Shown: positions 38,340 through 47,697 of the stretch, in pieces | Layout of the letters: each line of letters opens with the position of its first letter | How positions within the stretch are numbered: position 1 is the first letter of the stretch | From: Streptomyces macrolidinus | GTDB taxonomy: Bacteria; Actinomycetota; Actinomycetes; Streptomycetales; Streptomycetaceae | Assembly (NCBI RefSeq): GCF_023887685.1 | Contig: NZ_JAMWMR010000007.1 | Location: forward strand, 62,001-126,000 | Direction of reading: 5' to 3' | DNA: 64,000 nucleotides | Program-made: the position numbers and the translations under genes | The notes under the pieces: model-generated | Told to the model about the DNA's origin: nothing | Seen by the model: only the letters and a program-made list of their open reading frames with translations | The model's database searches: none

Positions 38340-38357
38340 CCCCGGCTCCCACAGACA

Positions 38358-38392
38358 ACGGCCTGGCACCCGCTCGGGGGGTGCCGGGCCGT
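38358..38392. terminator. Bidirectional terminator after the nuo operon
   Basis: ACGGCCTGGCACCC (38358-38371) pairs with GGGTGCCGGGCCGT (38379-38392), with one T:G pair and a 7-base loop. It is 19 bases after the nuoN stop and faces the convergent Uma2 gene. Confidence 0.8.
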
Positions 38393-38412
38393 CGTGCTCG
38401 TACGGAAGCGGG

Positions 38413-39012
38413 TCACTGCTTCGGCGCACGGCGCGCCTTGATCCGGGTGAGGTCCAGGTCGACCGCGAACGGAACATCCACCTTCATCCGTTCACGGAAG
38501 ATCCCCACGCTGACGTAGGCGCCGGTGGTGGGCTCCAACTCGAAGGCGTGCACGGCGGCGCGGCCGTCCTCGTTCTCGACCCGCCAGTAGTGGGGGATCT
38601 TCGCCCTGGCGTACTTGAGGGGCTTGGTCTCCCGGTCGCGGGAGACGGAGTCCTCCGAGACGACCTCGATGGCCAGGACGACGGCTTCGGCCGGGAACCG
38701 GGTCTGCGTCGGGTCCTCCACGACCTCGCCGTGCACCACGACCACGTCCGGCTCGGGCCTGTTCTGGCGGTCGATGTCGATGGTGAACCGGCCGAGGACC
38801 TCAAGATCCGCGGGAGCCAGGGATCGGACCTGCCGTGCGAAGAAGCTCACAGCGCATGTGTGAAAGAGGGTCTGCGGACAGGCGAAGACCAGGCTCCCGT
38901 CGATCAGTTCCGTGTGCGGCGGCAGATTCGGAAGTCGGTCCAGGTCGTCTGCGGTCCAGCCGCCCTCCGGCGGGACCGGCCAGGTGGGCGTGGATGCCTT
39001 CGGGGTTCCCAT
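38413..39012 (-). CDS. Uma2-family (DUF820) putative nuclease
   Basis: A 199-residue protein from ATG 39012 (MGTPKASTPTWPV); an in-frame ATG at 39069 is possible. It has Uma2 marks: WTADDLDRLPNLPPHTELIDGSLV near the N-terminus, PDVVVVHGEVV, and EVVSEDSVSRDRETKPLKYA with the Glu and Lys of a PD-(D/E)XK site. It shares the fold but not close sequence with the copy at 703-1278. A CAGACT box lies 6 bases upstream of ATG 39012, so the mRNA may be leaderless. Its biological role is unknown. Confidence 0.8.
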   Translation of the reverse strand: MGTPKASTPTWPVPPEGGWTADDLDRLPNLPPHTELIDGSLVFACPQTLFHTCAVSFFARQVRSLAPADLEVLGRFTIDIDRQNRPEPDVVVVHGEVVEDPTQTRFPAEAVVLAIEVVSEDSVSRDRETKPLKYARAKIPHYWRVENEDGRAAVHAFELEPTTGAYVSVGIFRERMKVDVPFAVDLDLTRIKARRAPKQ

Positions 39013-39197
39013 GGGCGGAGTCTGAACAGTGCATTCGGACCGGCGACCGGAAACGGACGGGGCTCCCACCCACGGGTGAACGAGTGTCGTGCCCTTGACC
39101 AGGCAGAGGCGGCCGGTCTGTGGATAACTCCGGAGCTGTCGGCGCGGGCGCCTATCGTGGACGCAGTGGTCGAGGGACGACGTGCGGGGGACAGGCG

Positions 39198-41192
39198 ATG
39201 GACGGGACGAGTGTGATGACCGAGGCGGGTGTGATGCCGGAGGCGTACGGCGGGAGCGAGGCGCTGGCCACGCTGCACCGGGTCTTCGGGTACGAGGCCT
39301 TCCGCGGTGAGCAGGAAGCGATCATCGAGCATGTCGTGGCCGGTGGTGACGCCGTCGTCCTCATGCCGACCGGTGGCGGCAAGTCCCTCTGCTATCAGAT
39401 CCCGGCCCTGGTCAGGCCCGGTACGGGCGTGGTGGTCTCCCCGCTGATCGCCCTGATGCAGGACCAGGTGGACGCGCTGCGGGCGCTCGGTGTGCGCGCC
39501 GGGTTCGTGAACTCCACGCAGGACTTCGACGAGCGGCGCGTGGTCGAGGCGGAGTTCCTGGCCGGCGAGCTGGACCTGCTCTATCTGGCCCCCGAGCGGC
39601 TGCGCCTGGAGTCCACCCTCGACCTGCTCTCGCGCGGCAAGATCTCCCTCTTCGCGATCGACGAGGCGCACTGCGTCTCGCAGTGGGGCCACGACTTCCG
39701 CCCCGACTACCTGGCACTGTCCCTGCTGGGCGAGCGCTGGCCGGACGTCCCCCGGATCGCGCTCACGGCCACCGCGACGCACGCGACGCATCAGGAGATC
39801 ACGCAGCGGCTGAACATCCCGGCCGCCCGCCACTTCGTCGCGAGCTTCGACCGGCCCAACATCCAGTACCGGATCGTGCCGAAGGCCGACCCCAAGAAGC
39901 AGCTCTTGTCGTTCCTGCGCGAGGAGCACGCGGGCGACGCGGGCATCGTGTACTGCCTCTCGCGGAACTCGGTGGAGAAGACCGCGGAGTTCCTCACCCG
40001 CAACGGCGTCGAGGCCGTGCCGTACCACGCGGGCCTGGACGCGGGCACGCGCGCGGCGCACCAGTCCCGCTTCCTCCGCGAGGACGGCCTGGTCGTGGTC
40101 GCGACCATCGCGTTCGGCATGGGCATCGACAAGCCGGACGTACGGTTCGTCGCCCACCTCGACCTGCCGAAGTCCGTCGAGGGCTACTACCAGGAGACGG
40201 GCCGCGCGGGCCGCGACGGACTGCCGTCCACGGCCTGGATGGCGTACGGGCTCAACGACGTCATACAGCAGCGCAAGCTGATCCAGTCCGGGGAGGGCGA
40301 CGAGGCGTTCCGCCGCAGGTCGCAGGGGCATCTGGACGCGATGCTGGCGCTGTGCGAGACGGTCCACTGCCGCCGCGGCCAGTTGCTCGCCTACTTCGGC
40401 CAGGACGCCGAGGCGGGAGCCTGCGGCAACTGCGACACCTGCCTGGTCCCGCCCGACACCTGGGACGGCACGATCGCGGCGCAGAAGGTGCTGTCCACGG
40501 TGTGGCGGCTCGACCGGGAGCGGCGGCAGAAGTTCGGTGCCGTGCAGATCGTCGACATCCTGCTGGGCCGGCGCACGGCCAAGGTCATCCAGTTCGACCA
40601 CGACCAGCTCTCCGTGTTCGGTATCGGCGAGGAGCTGACCGAGGGCGAATGGCGGGGCGTCGTCCGGCAGTTGCTCGCTCAGGGGCTGCTCGCCGTCGAG
40701 GGCGAGTACGGGACGCTGGTGCTGACGGAGGCGAGCGGGGAGGTGCTGGGGCGCAAGCGCGAGGTGCCGTTGCGCAAGGAGCCGAAGAAGCCGGCCGCGT
40801 CCCGGTCGTCGTCGGGAACCGCGCGGTCGGACCGCAAGCCGAGGACGGCCGCCGCCGAACTGCCCCCGGAGCTGGCCCCCGCCTTCGAGGCCCTGCGTGC
40901 CTGGCGCGCCGAACAGGCCCGTGAGCAGGGCGTGCCCGCCTACGTCATCTTCCACGACGCCACGCTCCGGGAGATCGCCACGGTGTGGCCGTCGACGGTG
41001 GCGGAGCTGGGCGGAGTCAGCGGCGTGGGCGAGAAGAAGCTGGCGACGTACGGGGAGGGCGTACTCGGGGTACTGAAGTCACTGAGCGGCACCCCCGACA
41101 CGGCCACCCCGACGACCCCGGACGACTGGCCGCAGGAGGAGCCGGAGCCGGAAGACCACGAGGGGCCGGAGGACTGGGCGGCAGGGATATAG
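39198..41192 (+). CDS. recQ: RecQ-family ATP-dependent DNA helicase
   Basis: A 664-residue 3'-5' helicase for recombination and repair. Walker A is [11 protein letters not shown] (near 57) and the DEAH box is [18 protein letters not shown] (near 155). Helicase motifs V and VI include [16 protein letters not shown] and [12 protein letters not shown]. The zinc-binding Cys are in LCETVHCRR and [10 protein letters not shown], followed by the winged-helix RQC domain and a C-terminal HRDC domain (about 550-625). An acidic Pro-rich tail ends the protein. ATG 39198 has GGGGGACAGG upstream; GTG 39120 would add 26 residues that look non-conserved. Confidence 0.94.
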   Translation: MDGTSVMTEAGVMPEAYGGSEALATLHRVFGYEAFRGEQEAIIEHVVAGGDAVVLMPTGGGKSLCYQIPALVRPGTGVVVSPLIALMQDQVDALRALGVRAGFVNSTQDFDERRVVEAEFLAGELDLLYLAPERLRLESTLDLLSRGKISLFAIDEAHCVSQWGHDFRPDYLALSLLGERWPDVPRIALTATATHATHQEITQRLNIPAARHFVASFDRPNIQYRIVPKADPKKQLLSFLREEHAGDAGIVYCLSRNSVEKTAEFLTRNGVEAVPYHAGLDAGTRAAHQSRFLREDGLVVVATIAFGMGIDKPDVRFVAHLDLPKSVEGYYQETGRAGRDGLPSTAWMAYGLNDVIQQRKLIQSGEGDEAFRRRSQGHLDAMLALCETVHCRRGQLLAYFGQDAEAGACGNCDTCLVPPDTWDGTIAAQKVLSTVWRLDRERRQKFGAVQIVDILLGRRTAKVIQFDHDQLSVFGIGEELTEGEWRGVVRQLLAQGLLAVEGEYGTLVLTEASGEVLGRKREVPLRKEPKKPAASRSSSGTARSDRKPRTAAAELPPELAPAFEALRAWRAEQAREQGVPAYVIFHDATLREIATVWPSTVAELGGVSGVGEKKLATYGEGVLGVLKSLSGTPDTATPTTPDDWPQEEPEPEDHEGPEDWAAGI

Positions 41193-41379
41193 CCGCGAGG
41201 GACGGTGTGTCCCGCGCCGAGGTGCCGGGGGCCTCTGCCGGATGGCCACGCGGTGGCAGTGCTGCCACCGCGTGCCGCGGGTGCGTGGCCGTCCCGCCCG
41301 TCGTCAGGCCCGCACCGGCCCCGCCGCCCCGCCGCCCCGCCGCCCCGTCGTCAGGTGACCGGTCCACCCGCCCGGTGGC

Positions 41380-42606
41380 TCACGCGAACGTGTCCGTGGC
41401 CGGAATCACCCGGCCCGTCACCTCGCCGAGGCCCACTCGGGTTCCGGCCGGGCCCGGGGCCCAGGCGGTCAGGGTGACCACGTCGCCGTCCTCGAGGAAC
41501 GTGCGCTTGCCGTCGGGGAGTTCGAGTGGTTCCCGGCCGTTCCACGTCAGTTCGAGGAGCGAGCCGCGCTCGTTCTCCGCCGAGCCGCTCACGGTGCCCG
41601 AGCCGTACAGATCGCCGGTCCGCAGCGACGCCCCGTTCACCGTCATGTGCGCCAACTGCTGTGCGGCCGTCCAGTACATCGTCGAGAAGGGAGGTTCGGA
41701 GACCACATGGCCGTTGATCGCGACGGAGATACGCAGGTCGTAGCCCGCCGGTTCCTCCTGCGTGTCGTCCAGGTACGGCAGCAGTGGGTGCGTGCGCTCC
41801 GGCGGTGCCACCCGCGCTTCCTCCAGCGCGTCCAGCGGGGTGATCCACGCCGAGACCGAGGTGGCGAAGGACTTGCCGAGGAACGGCCCGAGCGGCACGT
41901 ACTCCCAGGCCTGGACGTCCCGCGCCGACCAATCGTTGAGCAGGCACAGCCCGAACACATGGTCCCGGAACGCGGACAGCCCGACCGGGCGCCCCAGTTG
42001 GGAGGGGACCCCCACTACGAACCCGACCTCCGCCTCGATGTCCAGGCGGACGGACGGACCGAAGACCGGCGCCGGGTCCGTGGGCGCCTTGCGCTGCCCG
42101 TGCGGACGTACGACGTCCGTGCCCGAGACCACGACCGTCCCCGACCGGCCGTGGTAACCGATCGGCAGATGCTTCCAGTTGGGGGTCAGCGAGTCCGCGG
42201 CGTCGGGGCGGAAGATCTGCCCGACATTGCGGGCGTGGTTCTCGGAGGCATAGAAGTCGACGTAGTCCGCGACCTCGAAGGGCAGATGCAGGGTCACCTC
42301 GGAGAGCGGGCGCAGCAGGGGCTCGACGGTCTCGCGATGCGCGGGCACCGTCACCCAGGCCGTCAGCGCACGGCGCACATCCGACCAGGCGGTGCGCCCC
42401 GCGGCCAGCAGCGGGCCGAGCGACGGCTGTGCCAGCAGGGAGACATAGGGAGAACCGAGCGCCTTCGCCGCGGCGCCCGCGTCGAGTACGTGATCGCCCA
42501 GCCGGACGCCCACGGTCCGCTGGTCGGAGCCGGTCGGTGAGAACACGCCGTAGGGGAGGTTGTGCGGGCCGAAGGGGTCACCCTCGGGGACATCGAAGGG
42601 GGGCAT
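41380..42606 (-). CDS. fahA: Fumarylacetoacetase
   Basis: Hydrolyses 4-fumarylacetoacetate to fumarate and acetoacetate, the last step of tyrosine and homogentisate breakdown. The 408-residue protein has the full-length FAH layout: an N-terminal SH3-like part (about 1-110) and the catalytic beta-roll. Active-site residues of mammalian FAH are all recognisable: Asp and His in DYVDFYASENHA, two Glu in DIEAEVGF, Asp, Arg, Gln and Lys in NDWSARDVQAWEYVPLGPFLGKSF, and Thr/Gly in TGDLYGSGTVSG. No hmgA or hpd gene is adjacent. The start is ATG 42606. Confidence 0.95.
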   Translation of the reverse strand: MPPFDVPEGDPFGPHNLPYGVFSPTGSDQRTVGVRLGDHVLDAGAAAKALGSPYVSLLAQPSLGPLLAAGRTAWSDVRRALTAWVTVPAHRETVEPLLRPLSEVTLHLPFEVADYVDFYASENHARNVGQIFRPDAADSLTPNWKHLPIGYHGRSGTVVVSGTDVVRPHGQRKAPTDPAPVFGPSVRLDIEAEVGFVVGVPSQLGRPVGLSAFRDHVFGLCLLNDWSARDVQAWEYVPLGPFLGKSFATSVSAWITPLDALEEARVAPPERTHPLLPYLDDTQEEPAGYDLRISVAINGHVVSEPPFSTMYWTAAQQLAHMTVNGASLRTGDLYGSGTVSGSAENERGSLLELTWNGREPLELPDGKRTFLEDGDVVTLTAWAPGPAGTRVGLGEVTGRVIPATDTFA

Positions 42607-42802
42607 GGGATCCTGCCTCGCTTTCGTGCAACGCCAGGTGTGCCGTGCATGGGCTGCGTTCCATGTGGTCGACCCACACGTTACGGGTGAGTTGCTTGTC
42701 TTGGGCAGTGTCTAAAGGGTTCGCAATGTCCGGATAGGCCTTGTCGGAGCGTTCAATTCCGGCTTAGCGTCCCTTGGGGGACATGGACGGGATGAGGCCG
42801 GT

Positions 42803-42859
42803 CCTAGGGCCTGTCTGACAATTCCCGTCTGCCGCGGGAATTGTCAGACAGGCCCTAGG
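42803..42859. repeat. Perfect long hairpin just upstream of the ATP-grasp gene
   Basis: A perfect inverted repeat of 24 bp, left arm 42803-42826 (ending CTGACAATTCCC) and right arm 42836-42859 (starting GGGAATTGTCAG), with a 9-base loop. It lies between divergent genes, so it terminates neither of them. It ends 7 bases before the GTG at 42867, close to the ribosome-binding site. It could be a small mobile-type repeat or a leader that controls translation. Confidence 0.8.
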
Positions 42860-42866
42860 GGGACAC

Positions 42867-44150
42867 GTGGGGGGACCCGTGGCCAGGAGTACAGGTACCG
42901 GCGGTGCGCCGCCCGGCGTGGACCGCGAAGTGCCGGGGCTCATCGTGAAGTTCGGCGACTACCCGCTGCACCACGGCGGCGTGGGTGCCATCCGCAGCCT
43001 GGGCAGGCTCGGCATACCGATGTACGCGATCACGGAGGACCGCTACACCCCGGCCGCCCTCTCCCGCTATCTGCGCCGCGCCTTCGTCTGGCCGACCACC
43101 GGGACGGAGGCTCCGGAGCGGCTCGTGGAGGGCCTGTTGCGCATCGGGCGCCGTATCGGCCGTCCGACCGTCCTGGTCCCCACCGACGAGGAGGCCGCGG
43201 TCCTGATCGCCGAGCATCAGGACGCGTTGGCAGGACCCTTCCTGTTCCCGAAGGTGGACGCGGGGCTGCCGCGCCGCCTGGCCAGCAAGCAGGGCCTGCA
43301 CGACCTGTGCGGGGAACACGGCATCCCGAGCCCGGCGGCGGCCTTCCCGCAGTCGTACGACGACATCGTGCGCTTCGCCGAGAAGGCCCGCTTCCCGGTG
43401 GTGGCGAAGAACCGCGAGGCCTTCGTGCGCCGTGAGCGGCCCGCCGTGAACGGCACCACGAAGATCACCACACCCGAGGGGCTCCTCGCGCTCGCCAGGC
43501 ACTGGGGCGAGCGACCGGGCGTGATCCTCCAGGAGTATCTGCCCCGGGAGGAGGCCGAGGACTGGATCGTGCACGCGTACTTCGACCAGGACTCGACCCC
43601 GCTCGCCCTGTTCACCGGCGTCAAGGTCCGCTCCTGGCCGCCGCACGCGGGCATGACGGCGCACGCGTACGTCGTCGACAACCCGGAACTCGCGGACCTC
43701 GCCGCCCGTTTCATCAAACAGATCGGCTTCACCGGCATCATCGACCTCGACCTGCGCTTCGACCGGCGCGACGGTCGGTACAAGCTGCTCGACTTCAACC
43801 CGCGCATGGGCGCCCAGTTCCGTCTCTTCGAGAACGAGGCGGGGGTGGACGTCGTCCGCGCTCTCCATCTCGATCTGACCGGCCGCCCGGTCCCGGACGG
43901 CGAACAGCGGGCCGGCCATCGGTATGTCGTGGAGAACATCGACCTGCCCGCACTGATCGCCTACCGCCGCAGCGGCTATACGACGCCGCACGCCCCGGCG
44001 CGCGCGAGCGGGACGGAGCTGGCCTGGTTCGCGGGTGACGACCTGCGGCCGTTCTTCACGATGCTCGCCCGGTTCGTCCGGCCGGGCTCCAAGCACCTGT
44101 ACCGGCTCTGGCGGACCAACCGCCGTGGCCGTGGGGCGGGTTCGGGCTGA
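42867..44150 (+). CDS. ATP-grasp ligase of unknown specificity
   Basis: A 427-residue ATP-grasp enzyme, a family that joins a carboxylate to an amine or thiol through an acyl-phosphate. An N-terminal Rossmann-like part has HHGGVGAIRSLGRLGIPMY. The ATP-binding core has VVAKNREAF (Lys), VILQEYLPREEAEDWIVHAYF, and the metal-binding block DLDLRFDRRDGRYKLLDFNPRMGAQF, which has the paired acidic and Asn residues. The substrate is not known. GTG 42867 follows the long hairpin; GTG 42879 is an alternative. It is followed 58 bases later by an FAD oxidoreductase, a probable pathway partner. Confidence 0.85.
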   Translation: MGGPVARSTGTGGAPPGVDREVPGLIVKFGDYPLHHGGVGAIRSLGRLGIPMYAITEDRYTPAALSRYLRRAFVWPTTGTEAPERLVEGLLRIGRRIGRPTVLVPTDEEAAVLIAEHQDALAGPFLFPKVDAGLPRRLASKQGLHDLCGEHGIPSPAAAFPQSYDDIVRFAEKARFPVVAKNREAFVRRERPAVNGTTKITTPEGLLALARHWGERPGVILQEYLPREEAEDWIVHAYFDQDSTPLALFTGVKVRSWPPHAGMTAHAYVVDNPELADLAARFIKQIGFTGIIDLDLRFDRRDGRYKLLDFNPRMGAQFRLFENEAGVDVVRALHLDLTGRPVPDGEQRAGHRYVVENIDLPALIAYRRSGYTTPHAPARASGTELAWFAGDDLRPFFTMLARFVRPGSKHLYRLWRTNRRGRGAGSG

Positions 44151-44208
44151 CCGCCCGGCCCGGTCTCCACCACGAAGCAGGCATGTGTGCGTCCTGGGGA
44201 GGGACTTC

Positions 44209-45411
44209 GTGATCCAACCGGTAGCAGTCATCGGCGCCGGGCCGTTCGGCCTGTCCACCGCCGCCCATCTGCGGGCGCGCGGCATCCCGGTGCGCGTCTT
44301 CGGCGAGCCCATGGTGAGCTGGCGCGACCATATGCCCGAGGGCATGCTCCTCAAGTCGACCCCGGTCGCCTCGAACATCGACGCCCCCCGGCGGGGCCAC
44401 ACCCTGGTCGACTACTGCGACGCGGCGGGCATCCACCGACTGGTGACCGACGAGGACATCATCCCGGTCGAGACGTTCCAGGCCTACGGCGAGTGGTTCC
44501 AGCAGCAGCAGGTGCCCGAACTGGAGCGGACCCGGGTCGTCTCGGTGGATCGGCGCACGGGCGGTGACTTCGAACTGAAGCTGGACTCGGGGGAGTTGTT
44601 CACCGCGCGGGCGGTGGTGGTGGCGACCGGACTGTCCGGGCTCGCCCACGTCCCGCGCGAGCTGGCGGGGGCGGCGGCGGACGGCCCCGCCCCGACGGCC
44701 CCGCTCTCCCACAGCTCCCAGCACCACGAGCTGACCCGGTTCTGCGGCAAGGACCTGCTGGTCGTCGGCGCGGGCCAGTCCGCTCTGGAGACGGCGGCGC
44801 TGGCGGCCGAGGCGGGCGCGCGGGTCCGCGTGGTCGCGCGCGGCCGGGGCCAGGTCTCCTTCGGCGCCCCGCCCTGGCGCCAGCCCAAGCTGCGGCCCGA
44901 GTCGCCGTTCGGCCGCGCCTGGTCGCTGTGGGCCCTCAGCTACTACCCGCACCCGTACCGCTATCTGCCCGCCCAGGCGCGCCACTACCTGGTCCGCCGT
45001 GTCCTCGGCCCGCTCGGCGCGTGGTGGCTGCGTGACCGCTTCGAGGGCGCGGTGCGGGTGCGCGAGGTCTCCCGCATCGTCGGCGCGTCCGCGACCGACG
45101 TCGGCGCGGCGCTGACGGTACGGACGCACGCGGGCCGTACGGAGGAGCTGACCGCGGACCATGTGATCGCGGCGACCGGCTACCGCGTGGACATCGCCGC
45201 GATGGACTTCCTGGGCCATGAGCTGCGTACGGAACTGGCGGTGAGCCGGGGCGCGCCGAAGCTCGGCGCGGGCTATGTGTCGTCCGTCCCCGGCCTCTAC
45301 TTCACGGGACTTCCGGCGGCGGCCTCGTACGGCCCGGTGATGCGCTTCGTGTGCGGTACGGAGTTCGCCTCGCCGCGGCTGGCCAAGCATCTGGCGGCGG
45401 CGCACGGCTGA
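44209..45411 (+). CDS. FAD/NAD(P)-dependent oxidoreductase
   Basis: A 400-residue flavoprotein with two dinucleotide-binding folds, VAVIGAGPFGLSTAAHL at 4-20 (FAD) and LLVVGAGQSALETAALAAEAGA near 183-204 (NAD(P)H), and the terminal ATGYRVDI motif, as in flavin monooxygenases and lysine/ornithine N-hydroxylase-like proteins. MVSWRDHMPEGMLLKS matches a group of uncharacterised actinobacterial oxidoreductases. GTG 44209 was chosen for its GGGGAGGG ribosome-binding site 8 bases upstream; an in-frame GTG at 44185 lacks one. It is probably co-transcribed with the ATP-grasp gene. Confidence 0.85.
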   Translation: MIQPVAVIGAGPFGLSTAAHLRARGIPVRVFGEPMVSWRDHMPEGMLLKSTPVASNIDAPRRGHTLVDYCDAAGIHRLVTDEDIIPVETFQAYGEWFQQQQVPELERTRVVSVDRRTGGDFELKLDSGELFTARAVVVATGLSGLAHVPRELAGAAADGPAPTAPLSHSSQHHELTRFCGKDLLVVGAGQSALETAALAAEAGARVRVVARGRGQVSFGAPPWRQPKLRPESPFGRAWSLWALSYYPHPYRYLPAQARHYLVRRVLGPLGAWWLRDRFEGAVRVREVSRIVGASATDVGAALTVRTHAGRTEELTADHVIAATGYRVDIAAMDFLGHELRTELAVSRGAPKLGAGYVSSVPGLYFTGLPAAASYGPVMRFVCGTEFASPRLAKHLAAAHG

Positions 45412-45545
45412 GGCCAACGACTCGGTACGGGACGGGACTTGCCGAACCCCCTACCGTAGCGTGTCGATCACGACGTGTACGGGAGAACGGGACCTCGTCC
45501 GGTTCGCGCCGAGTCGCCCGGCGGTTCCGTCCGTATTCTCTGATC

Positions 45546-46352
45546 ATGGCCGCACCCCTCGCATACGCCCTTATCGCCACAGACCTGGACGGCACGCTGT
45601 TGCGGGGTGACGACACGCTCTCCGACCGGTCGAAGGCGGTGCTGGAGCGGGCTACGGCGGCCGGCGCACAGCATCTCGTGGTGACGGGGCGCCCGGCACC
45701 GAGGACGCGGCCCCTGCTGGACGATCTCGGCAGCAGGGGGCTCGCGGTGTGCGGACAGGGCGCGCAGGTGTACGACGCGGGCGCGGACAGGCTGCTGTTC
45801 TCCGTCACCCTGGACCGGGAGCTGGCCGAGACCGCGCTCGGCAAGATCGAGGCCGAGGTCGGGCAGGTGTACGCGGCTGTCGACCAGGACGGGGTGGACG
45901 GGCTCACGCTCATCGAGCCCGGCTATCTGATGCCGCACCCCACGCTGCCCGCGGTACGGGTCGAGCGGCGCGACGATCTGTGGTGCGAGCCGATCAGCAA
46001 GGTGCTGCTGCGCCATCACGCCCTGTCGGACGACGAGTTGGCGGCGGTGGCCCGTGAGGCGGTCGGCTCGCTCGCGACGGTCACCATGTCGGGGCCCGGC
46101 ACGGTCGAGCTTCAGCCGCTCGGTGTCACCAAGGCGACCGGGCTCGCGTTGGCGGCCGAGTATCTGGGCCTAGCGCGGACGTCGACCATCGCCTTCGGCG
46201 ACATGCCCAATGACATCCCCATGTTCCGCTGGGCGGCGCACGGCGTCGCCATGGCCAACGCCCATCCGGAACTCAAGGCGGTCGCGGACGAGGTCACCAC
46301 GTCGAACGAGGACGACGGCATCGCCGTCGTCCTCGAAAGACTCTTCTCGTGA
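45546..46352 (+). CDS. HAD-superfamily (Cof-type) phosphatase
   Basis: A 268-residue Cof/YidA-type phosphatase, usually acting on sugar phosphates or flavin phosphates. Motif I is ATDLDGTLLRGDD (nucleophile and general acid Asp near 12 and 14), motif II VTGRPAPRT, motif III Lys in GVTKATGLALA, motif IV FGDMPNDIPMF near 218. A cap domain lies between about 85 and 185. ATG 45546 is 6 bases after TATTCT (45534-45539) with no Shine-Dalgarno, suggesting a leaderless mRNA. No operon partner is apparent. Confidence 0.9.
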   Translation: MAAPLAYALIATDLDGTLLRGDDTLSDRSKAVLERATAAGAQHLVVTGRPAPRTRPLLDDLGSRGLAVCGQGAQVYDAGADRLLFSVTLDRELAETALGKIEAEVGQVYAAVDQDGVDGLTLIEPGYLMPHPTLPAVRVERRDDLWCEPISKVLLRHHALSDDELAAVAREAVGSLATVTMSGPGTVELQPLGVTKATGLALAAEYLGLARTSTIAFGDMPNDIPMFRWAAHGVAMANAHPELKAVADEVTTSNEDDGIAVVLERLFS

Positions 46353-46370
46353 GGCCCGCCAGGACTGGCC

Positions 46371-46868
46371 TCAGTAGGCGCTGTTGACGTTGTCGATCGA
46401 GCCGTACCGCGCGGCGGCGTAGTTGCACGCGGCGGTGATGTTCGCGACCGGGTCGTACGGGTCGAACGCGGTGCCCGGCACGTGGTACGTGCGGAAGGTC
46501 GGGTCGATGACCTGGAGGAGGCCCTTGGACGGGATGCCCGCGCGGGCGTTGGAGTCCCAGAGGTTGATGGCCTTCGGGTTGCCCGAGGACTCACGCATCA
46601 CGTTGCGGTAGATGCCGTCGTACGAGCCCGGGATGTTGTGCTGGGACATGATCGACAGCGACTGGCGTATCCAGCTGTCGAGGGTCGTGCCCTGGGTCTT
46701 CAGGGTCACGGTCTGGGCGGGCTCGGGAGCGGCGAAAGCGCTGGTGGCGCCCACGACGGGGAGGGCGAGAGCGGCGGCGCCGGCTCCCATGAGACCGAGA
46801 GTGCGGGTGAGACGGGAGGCCTTGGAGCCACGGTCCCGACGGCGTGCGGGCAGGGCGAAAGCGGGCAT
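46371..46868 (-). CDS. Secreted SLT-domain transglycosylase
   Basis: A 165-residue secreted protein. The signal peptide (about 1-47) has an Arg/Lys-rich n-region and LGLMGAGAAALALPVVGATSAFA. The rest is one lysozyme-like SLT domain: NVMRESSGNPKAINLWDSNA, with the probable catalytic Glu at about 93, then GIPSKGLLQVIDPTFRTY and NITAACNYAAARYG. It would cleave peptidoglycan glycan strands. A ydaO-type riboswitch in its leader links expression to c-di-AMP, as is known for Streptomyces resuscitation-promoting-factor and other wall-hydrolase genes. The ribosome-binding site is GGAGAGG 8 bases upstream. Confidence 0.92.
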   Translation of the reverse strand: MPAFALPARRRDRGSKASRLTRTLGLMGAGAAALALPVVGATSAFAAPEPAQTVTLKTQGTTLDSWIRQSLSIMSQHNIPGSYDGIYRNVMRESSGNPKAINLWDSNARAGIPSKGLLQVIDPTFRTYHVPGTAFDPYDPVANITAACNYAAARYGSIDNVNSAY

Positions 46869-46884
46869 GTCGTATTCCTCTCCT

Positions 46885-47063
46885 ACGCCTGCGAGGTGAG
46901 CTGTCGGGTTCGGGCGGGGAGGTGCCCGGCCGTGTCCTCGAAACGAGGCACGGCTTCACCCCGAGCCGGTCCGGCGCGATGTCCGGTTCGGCGACTTACC
47001 TGGGTCCCCCGCTCCTGCCTGCATGGGGTCGATGGGATCTCGGGCGGTGGCAGGATTCGGCGT
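46885..47063 (-). promoter_or_regulatory. ydaO/yuaA-type c-di-AMP riboswitch
   Basis: On the minus strand the leader of the SLT gene has the conserved blocks of this riboswitch in order: GACGCCGAATCCTGCC (from about 47064), GCAGGAGCGGGGGACCCA (about 47028-47011), CGGGGTGAAGCC (about 46970) and the closing GCAGGCGT. ACGCC (47063-47059) pairs with GGCGT (46889-46885) to form P1. It ends 16 bases before the start codon, near the ribosome-binding site. The class binds c-di-AMP and generally lowers expression when it is high. Confidence 0.85.
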
Positions 47064-47697
47064 CCGCTCGAGTGAAGGGAACGTATGCGGAAGCGCATGT
47101 CCGAAACAAGGCCGAACGTCATGATCAGGTCTAAATGACCTTGACATGGGGGAATGGCGGTAATGATCCAATTTGCTGAGCGAGAATCAACTTGCCGTTC
47201 GCGAACGGGAGTTTGGTGACCGTCCCGAATTGCCCGACCCGGTGGGTGCGTGACCTATTTCACTTACGGCATCTTGATCTCACATCGGTAACTAAGGGAT
47301 ATGTAGGGCTAATTCGGGCGAAGTTGGAGCGTTCTGCGCGCCCGGGGAGAGGTGGTAGTGGGTGATTTGCCTTGTTTGTCCCCGAGGTGTGACCTACGAA
47401 ATCCGGACACGTGGAGGTGGCGTGCGGAGGTGGCGTCGACTCTGCAGGGCGCTCTTCGTTTGTCCCGATATGCACCCATTTGGGTAACCTGATCATGGAC
47501 GCACCGTTCGTGATCCGATACCGCCCGGCCTGGAACAGCGGGCGCTCGTGGTGATCGAAACGTGACCGGATACGCTGACTTGAGTGGTGGCGGCGACAGA
47601 TCGACAAGCTCCATGAGCCGGTCGACCGGCAGCGTCGTCGACCACGTGACCATTCTTGAGACCCACCGTGTGACCGGCAGCAGACAGGAGACCCCAC
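47064..47697. other. Non-coding region between the riboswitch and the polyprenyl synthase gene
   Basis: No gene is seen here. The stretch is AT-richer than average and must contain the riboswitch promoter (minus) and the synthase promoter (plus). GTGACCTATTTCAC at 47250-47263 resembles a Rex half-palindrome with the usual 6-base gap, though its outer bases differ from consensus. TTGACA occurs at about 47132. Confidence 0.5.

Noticed and set aside
42803..42859. The 24-bp hairpin as a transcription terminator
   Set aside because: Genes on both sides point away from it, so no transcript needs to end there.
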